6,064 nt of DNA from an uncultured Clostridia bacterium (GTDB lineage: Bacteria > Bacillota > Clostridia > Oscillospirales > Acutalibacteraceae), in assembly GCA_947623215.1 (NCBI GenBank), contig CANQGN010000096.1, positions 1-6,064 on the forward strand. Direction: 5' to 3'. Of this stretch, positions 1-4,274 are shown piece after piece. The translations under genes were made by a program, and so were the position numbers. Each line of letters starts with the position of its first letter. The first letter of the stretch is position 1. The notes under the pieces were generated by a model. That model saw nothing but the letters and a program-made list of their open reading frames with translations, searched no databases and was not told the origin of the DNA.

Positions 1-1541
1 CCGACGGCGCCGTGCCGCTGGGTTCCGCCGCGCTGGAAAAACGCGGCATTGCGGTAGACGTACCGGTCTGGAAGCCGGAAAACTGCATTCAGTGCAACTT
101 CTGCGCTTACGTGTGCCCCCACGCGGTTATTCGCCCCGCCGCCATGACGGGGGAGGAGGCCGCCGCCGCGCCCGCCAGTATGCAGAGTAAAGACATGACC
201 GGCCTGCCGGGCATGAAGTTTGCGGTTACCGTTTCGGTGCTCGACTGTACCGGCTGCGGCGTCTGCGCCCAGGTTTGCCCCGGCATGAAGGGCAACAAAG
301 CGCTTGAAATGCAGCCGCTTGACACCCAAATTGCCCGCCAGCAGGCCTTTGCCTACGGCCAGAGCTTGCCCGAAAAGCCCGAGGTAACGGCCAAATTTGC
401 CGACACCACCGTAAAGGGCAGCCAGTTCCGCCAGCCGCTGCTGGAGTATTCCGGCGCCTGCGCCGGCTGCGGCGAAACGCCCTACGCAAAGCTTGCCACC
501 CAGCTGTTTGGCGACCGTATGCTCATTGCCAACGCCACCGGCTGCTCCTCTATTTGGGGCGGGTCGGCCCCCTCTACCCCCTACACCGTTAACCGGCAGG
601 GCAAGGGCCCGGCCTGGGCCAACTCGCTGTTTGAAGACAACGCCGAGTACGGCTACGGCATGATGCTGGCCAACAAAACCCTGCGCGAGCGCTTGGCGGA
701 GCAGGTGCGCTTCTTGGCCGAAAACCACAAGGCGGAAGAAGTGCGCACCGCCGCGGGCGAGTGGCTTGCCACCATGGAAGACGGCCGGGCAAACGCCCCG
801 GCGGCCGAAGCCTTAAAGGCCGCGCTGGCTGCGAACCCCTGCGAGTGCGAGGCCTACCGCTTTGTCACCGAAAACGCCGACTATCTCGCAAAAAAGTCCA
901 TGTGGATTTTCGGCGGCGACGGCTGGGCGTACGACATCGGCTTTGGCGGGTTAGACCACGTTATCGCGTCGCATGAAGACGTGAACATTCTGGTGTTTGA
1001 CACCGAGGTGTACTCCAACACCGGCGGGCAGGCTTCTAAATCTACCCCCACCGGCGCCGTGGCCCAGTTTGCCGCCGCCGGTAAAAAGGTAAAGAAAAAA
1101 GATTTGGCGGCCATTGCCATGAGCTACGGCTACGTTTACGTGGCGCAGGTGGCCATGGGGGCGGACTATAACCAGTGCTTAAAAGCCTTCCACGAGGCCG
1201 AAAGCTACCACGGCCCCTCCATTATCATTGCTTACGCCCCCTGCATTAACCACGGCATTCGCAGCGGCATGGGCGCCAGCCAGCTGGAGGAGAAAAAAGC
1301 CGTGCAGGCCGGTTACTGGCACAACTTCCGCTTTGACCCCCGCAAGGCCGAGGCGGGCGAAAAGGCCTTTACGCTGGATTCCAAAGCCCCCACCGAGTCT
1401 TACGGCGACTTTATTCACGGCGAGGTTCGCTACACGGCGCTGGAGCGCTCCTTCCCCGAGCGGGCGGCGGAGCTCTTCCGCCAGGCAGAGGCCGACGCCA
1501 AGGCCAAGTACGACCACTTGGTGGAACTGAACGAACAATAA
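1..1541 (+). CDS. nifJ: Pyruvate:ferredoxin (flavodoxin) oxidoreductase, C-terminal part (5' end outside window)
   Basis: This cytoplasmic enzyme oxidatively decarboxylates pyruvate with CoA to acetyl-CoA and CO2 and passes electrons to ferredoxin or flavodoxin. The frame is open from position 3, giving 512 residues; the family is usually about 1,170-1,200, so roughly the N-terminal 55-60% is missing. A GTG at 12 is only an internal Val, because coding continues upstream with typical family sequence. Counting from the Asp at 3, a ferredoxin-like domain carries two [4Fe-4S] motifs, CIQCNFCAYVCP (from residue 28, nt 84-119) and CTGCGVCAQVCP (from residue 82, nt 246-281). The thiamine diphosphate domain follows, with proximal-cluster cysteines at 153, 156, 181 and 414. 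Their spacing closely matches Cys812/815/840/1071 of the Desulfovibrio africanus enzyme. GDGWAYDIG (from residue 305) and the downstream TEVYSNTGGQ are cofactor-binding signatures. No cluster ligand is missing and no frameshift is seen. The stop TAA at 1539-1541 is followed by a repeat-rich spacer. Confidence 0.96.
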   Translation, partial: DGAVPLGSAALEKRGIAVDVPVWKPENCIQCNFCAYVCPHAVIRPAAMTGEEAAAAPASMQSKDMTGLPGMKFAVTVSVLDCTGCGVCAQVCPGMKGNKALEMQPLDTQIARQQAFAYGQSLPEKPEVTAKFADTTVKGSQFRQPLLEYSGACAGCGETPYAKLATQLFGDRMLIANATGCSSIWGGSAPSTPYTVNRQGKGPAWANSLFEDNAEYGYGMMLANKTLRERLAEQVRFLAENHKAEEVRTAAGEWLATMEDGRANAPAAEALKAALAANPCECEAYRFVTENADYLAKKSMWIFGGDGWAYDIGFGGLDHVIASHEDVNILVFDTEVYSNTGGQASKSTPTGAVAQFAAAGKKVKKKDLAAIAMSYGYVYVAQVAMGADYNQCLKAFHEAESYHGPSIIIAYAPCINHGIRSGMGASQLEEKKAVQAGYWHNFRFDPRKAEAGEKAFTLDSKAPTESYGDFIHGEVRYTALERSFPERAAELFRQAEADAKAKYDHLVELNEQ

Positions 1542-1547
1542 GGGATA

Positions 1548-1680
1548 GGTTTGCACCCTACCGGGTACAAACCAAAACGCTTCTTCCCTTTCCGCCGGGG
1601 ATTTTAGAGAAAATCCCCGGCGGGGAGGGACGGGCGATTTTGCCTTTTTGTTACGGTTTGCACCTAACCGGGTACAAACC
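1548..1680. repeat. MITE/REP-like composite inverted-repeat element
   Basis: Two 26-bp imperfect palindromes, at 1548-1573 and 1655-1680, differ at only two central positions. Each begins GGTTTGCACC and ends CCGGGTACAAACC. Copy 1 folds as an 11-bp stem (1548-1558 with 1563-1573) with one C-A mismatch and a TACC loop. Between them lies a long hairpin centred on 1606-1609. Because each end is palindromic, the ends also read as terminal inverted repeats of a 133-bp unit. It has no coding capacity and sits entirely between two genes. This resembles short non-autonomous elements or REP-type repeats of Clostridia genomes, but I do not recognise a named family. Whether it is mobile is inference from shape only; no clear target-site duplication is visible. 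Confidence 0.6.
1585..1630 (+). terminator. Long hairpin downstream of the oxidoreductase gene, possible terminator
   Basis: A perfect 14-bp stem (1592-1605 CCGCCGGGGATTTT with 1610-1623) closes a four-base AGAG loop. It extends outward through two G-U pairs and five more pairs to 1585-1630, about 21 bp in total. No T-tract touches the stem; the nearest is TTTTT at 1645-1649, about 15 nt further on, behind a weak 3-bp GGC/GCC stem (1633-1635 with 1642-1644). It could stop transcription or protect the 3' end of the upstream mRNA. It may equally be just the core of the repeat element around it. The stem is certain; the terminator role is a guess. Confidence 0.42.
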
Positions 1681-1681
1681 A

Positions 1682-1704
1682 GGGGTTTCCCTACCGGGAA
1701 CCCC
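1682..1704 (+). repeat. Hairpin in the leader of the first SGNH-dockerin gene
   Basis: GGGGTT(T)CCC at 1682-1691 pairs with GGGAACCCC at 1696-1704 around a TACC loop, giving nine base pairs with one bulged T. The core CCCTACCGGG (1689-1698) also occurs in the first 26-bp palindrome (1556-1565). The hairpin therefore looks related to the adjoining repeats rather than an independent regulator. It ends 19 nt before the ribosome binding site, so it would lie in the 5' leader if transcription starts upstream of it. Confidence 0.5.
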
Positions 1705-1723
1705 AAGATTTTCTGCGCAATGC

Positions 1724-1730
1724 AAGGAGG
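1724..1730 (+). promoter_or_regulatory. Ribosome binding site that fixes the start at 1741
   Basis: AAGGAGG is a near-perfect anti-Shine-Dalgarno match, 10 nt before ATG 1741. The frame stays open upstream to 1648 only because the repeat element has no stop in it. The site, and the signal peptide directly after ATG 1741, show that 1741 is the true start. No convincing -10/-35 promoter was found between 1542 and 1723. Confidence 0.88.
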
Positions 1731-1740
1731 AAAAACCCCA

Positions 1741-4143
1741 ATGAAACGATGGCTTTCTTTTGGTCTGGCGCTGCTGCTTTGCCTGACCACTCTTTCGGTC
1801 GCCGTCGCGGCGGAAACCAAGCTCACCAACCTTTTTGACGCCAAAAACGTGACCACCCCCGCCATTAACTACGAAAACGGCGTTTATTCCGAAAATGTAA
1901 TGGGCTTTATGGTGAGCGATTACATTGCCGTTTCGGCCGGCGACACCATTTACATGGCCGGCGCCCGCGCCGGGCAGGGCTGGCACGCCGTGGTGTTTGA
2001 CAGCTCCAAGCAGGCCATAGCCCGCATCGGCAATTCCGACCATAACATGCGGGAGGTAGAGAGTCTGGAAGATACTCTTACCATCTTCGCCTTTGAGGTG
2101 CCGGAAAAAGGCGCTTACGCCCGGTTTATTACCGAGCCCGCCCTGCTGGAAAAATATCTGGTCACCCGCAATCAGGAAGTGACCAAGGCTTCCTATTACG
2201 CATTTTTTAATCAGGAGGAACCCACCGTGCCCTCTAACCCCGTTACGGATTTTGACGTAGACCCCAACAGCCCCATGATTGGCGCCTCTGCCCTGTTTAT
2301 TGGCGACTCCATTTGCTACGGCCAGTGGGACGACGCTTCTAACCGCCGGGGCTACGCCCTGCGCATTGGCGAGGCCTATTCCATGAAAACGGTTGTCAAT
2401 ACCGGCATTGGCGGCACCACCATGGCAGAGGGCGTGCGCGAATATCTTTTTTCGCCTCCCGAGCGGGCGCGCATTCTTTACCAGTTAAACGAAGCGGCCA
2501 AAGAGTACCGTTCGTTTGACTATGTCATTTTGCAGGGCGGCGTAAACGACGCCTGGGGCCACCACGAAACGGGCGAAAACTACGCGTTGCCGGGCGAGGT
2601 GAGCGAGTCGTTTGACCCCAAAGATTTTGACCTTACCACCTTTGCCGGTGGCTTAGAAGAACTCATTTATAACGCCCTTAAAATTTACCCCAAGGCCAAG
2701 GTAGGCTACATTATTAACTTCGATACCTCCCGCCTGCCCTCCACCGGGTTTGGTCAGGCACATGCGCTGGCGCCTTACGTCAACGTTGCGCTGAAAATCT
2801 GCGACAAATGGAACGTGCCTTACTTAAACCTGTTTTACGACAACTACGTAAACAAAACCCTGCTGGCGCCGCAGTACATGCAGGACCCGGTGCACCCCAA
2901 CAAGGCGGGGTATGACCGGCTGGCGCCCTACATTGCCAAGTGGATGGAAACCATGCCCACCAACGAAGAGCTGAAAAACGACCCGTTACAGGGCAAATCC
3001 GCCCTCTTTGTGGGCGACTCCATTGCCTACGGCCACAACGACTCCCCGCAGGGGCGCGGCTGGGCCGGGCGCATTGGCGACGACCACAACATGCAGGCGG
3101 ATAACAAGGCCGTAAGCGGCTGGACCATTTCTACCTGCCGGGGGGCCAACTCGCGCGTGCTCTTCCAACTTAACGGCGTAAAAGACAATTTGTACGATTA
3201 CGTGGTTTTGCACGGCGGCGTAAACGACGCCTGGGAACGTTGCCCCCTTGGCACCCCCACCACCTCTTACAGCGGCAGCTTTGACTCCTCTACCTTTGCC
3301 GGCGCCTTAGAGCAGACCATTAAGGCGGCTTACCAGTACTTCCCCAGCGCCCGCCTTGGGTTTATTATGAACTTTAAGCTGCCAAACGGCAACAACGGCA
3401 AAGACGACGCGCTGCACGATATGTCTGCTTATGCCGAAATGGCCGAAGCGGTTTGCAAAAAGTGGGGCGTTTCGTTCTTAGATTTGTATAACGACGAGTA
3501 CGTAAACAAAGAACTGCTGGACGTGTACAATATAGAGAGTGCCTACCTGCCCGACACCGTGCACCCCAACAAGGCGGGCTACGACCGCCTGTCGCCCTAC
3601 ATTGCCGAGTGGATGCAAACCATGCAGCGCAATGATTTAACGGCGGCGGAGGAGCTTTACTCCCGTCGGGGCAGAAGCATGAACGACACCGAAGCGCTGA
3701 TTGACGCCATTGGCGACATTACCCCCGAAAACTACCAAGAAAAAGAAGAGGCGTTAAAAGCGGCCGAGGCCGCCTATGCCGCAGTGGGCAGCGATTACGG
3801 CGTTTATTGGCAAAAGAAAATTGATAACGCCGACGTGCTGACCGCCGCCCGCGCCGCTTATGACGAGGCGGCCGGTACGAAGCAGCCGGACGACCCCACC
3901 CCGCCGCAGGGCATGTACGGCGACTTAAACGGCGACAAAGCGGTAAACGCGGCTGACGCGCTGGCCATTTTGCGGGCGGCGGTAGGCAAAGCCACGCTGA
4001 CCGACGAGCAAAAACGCCTGGCCGACGTAAACGTAGACGGCGCGGTCAACGCCGCCGACGCGCTGCTGGTGCTCCGCCGGGCGGTCTACCCGAACGAGCA
4101 GTTCCCGGTGGAAAAGGGAGCCGACGGCAAAGGCGAAGGCTAA
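1741..4143 (+). CDS. Secreted tandem SGNH/GDSL hydrolase protein with C-terminal type I dockerin
   Basis: An 800-residue exported protein, probably an extracellular esterase or deacetylase held on a cohesin scaffold; the substrate is unknown. Residues 1-23 (MKRWLSFGLALLLCL..AVA) form a signal peptide. Residues about 25-160 look like a beta-sandwich accessory domain often found with SGNH enzymes (NLFDAKN.., SDYIAVSAGDTIYM, EVPEKGAYARF). SGNH domain 1 (about 182-405) has GDS with Ser190, block II GIGGTT, GVND 267-270 and DPVH 382-385. SGNH domain 2 (about 419-630) has GDS with Ser427, GVND with Asn495 and DTVH 605-608. Both catalytic sets are therefore complete. Residues about 633-711 form a helical module (ALIDAIGDITPENY..), a type common in Firmicute surface proteins. 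A short Pro-rich linker leads to a dockerin with calcium loops D728-LNGDKAVNAA-D739 and D762-VNVDGAVNAA-D773, each with Asp/Asn at positions 1, 3, 5, 9 and 12. A KGADGKGEG tail ends the protein. Individual domains are clear; two SGNH units plus a dockerin in one chain is notable. Confidence 0.93.
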   Translation: MKRWLSFGLALLLCLTTLSVAVAAETKLTNLFDAKNVTTPAINYENGVYSENVMGFMVSDYIAVSAGDTIYMAGARAGQGWHAVVFDSSKQAIARIGNSDHNMREVESLEDTLTIFAFEVPEKGAYARFITEPALLEKYLVTRNQEVTKASYYAFFNQEEPTVPSNPVTDFDVDPNSPMIGASALFIGDSICYGQWDDASNRRGYALRIGEAYSMKTVVNTGIGGTTMAEGVREYLFSPPERARILYQLNEAAKEYRSFDYVILQGGVNDAWGHHETGENYALPGEVSESFDPKDFDLTTFAGGLEELIYNALKIYPKAKVGYIINFDTSRLPSTGFGQAHALAPYVNVALKICDKWNVPYLNLFYDNYVNKTLLAPQYMQDPVHPNKAGYDRLAPYIAKWMETMPTNEELKNDPLQGKSALFVGDSIAYGHNDSPQGRGWAGRIGDDHNMQADNKAVSGWTISTCRGANSRVLFQLNGVKDNLYDYVVLHGGVNDAWERCPLGTPTTSYSGSFDSSTFAGALEQTIKAAYQYFPSARLGFIMNFKLPNGNNGKDDALHDMSAYAEMAEAVCKKWGVSFLDLYNDEYVNKELLDVYNIESAYLPDTVHPNKAGYDRLSPYIAEWMQTMQRNDLTAAEELYSRRGRSMNDTEALIDAIGDITPENYQEKEEALKAAEAAYAAVGSDYGVYWQKKIDNADVLTAARAAYDEAAGTKQPDDPTPPQGMYGDLNGDKAVNAADALAILRAAVGKATLTDEQKRLADVNVDGAVNAADALLVLRRAVYPNEQFPVEKGADGKGEG

Positions 4144-4184
4144 CGCCAAGCGCAGCGAACGCGAAAGCGAAAGCAAAAGCAAAG
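4126..4184 (+). repeat. Degenerate hexanucleotide tandem array across the stop codon
   Basis: The best part is five consecutive 6-bp units at 4155-4184: GCGAAC, GCGAAA, GCGAAA, GCAAAA, GCAAAG. A weaker six-base rhythm can be followed upstream into the last codons (GGCAAA, GGCGAA, GGCTAA at 4126-4143), where it encodes the GKGEG tail and contributes the TAA stop. This fits slippage-generated low-complexity sequence; no function is evident. Confidence 0.6.
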
Positions 4185-4193
4185 AATTTTGCG

Positions 4194-4221
4194 GGGGGCG
4201 GCGAACACCCGCCCCCTTTTT
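4194..4221 (+). terminator. Rho-independent terminator after the first SGNH-dockerin gene
   Basis: GGGGGCGG (4194-4201) pairs perfectly with CCGCCCCC (4209-4216) around a seven-base loop, and TTTTT follows at once (4217-4221). The 8-bp GC-only stem with an adjacent T-run is a classic intrinsic terminator. It lies about 50 nt after the stop and 53 nt before the next start. The two paralogous genes may therefore be transcribed separately, or the second may receive only read-through. Confidence 0.85.
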
Positions 4222-4259
4222 GGTTTGCCCCACCCGGCGGGGCCAGTGTTGAAACAATC

Positions 4260-4266
4260 AGGAGGA
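4260..4266 (+). promoter_or_regulatory. Ribosome binding site for the second SGNH-dockerin gene
   Basis: AGGAGGA sits 8 nt before ATG 4275, an ideal distance. A closer ATG at 4267 abuts the site with no spacer and reads only Met-Asp-Glu before a TGA, so it is not the start. The 38 nt between the terminator and this site show no recognisable promoter hexamers. Confidence 0.85.
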
Positions 4267-4274
4267 ATGGACGA

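Noticed and set aside
1548..1680. CRISPR array suggested by repeated palindromic sequences
   Set aside because: Only two copies 81 bp apart, with a self-complementary hairpin between them instead of a unique spacer, and no cas genes nearby.
1648..1740. In-frame upstream extension (31 codons) of the first SGNH-dockerin gene
   Set aside because: It reads through repeat palindromes and would bury the signal peptide, while ATG 1741 has a strong ribosome binding site and is directly followed by a typical signal peptide.
1179..1865. A 228-codon open frame on the minus strand across the oxidoreductase 3' end, the spacer and the start of the next gene
   Set aside because: It overlaps two well-supported + strand genes and the palindromic repeats, has no ribosome binding site or recognisable domain, and is explained by GC-rich composition.
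4227..4243. Small GCCCC/GGGGC stem-loop between the terminator and the second gene
   Set aside because: Only five base pairs in GC-rich sequence, with no T-run and no recognisable operator; too weak to annotate.
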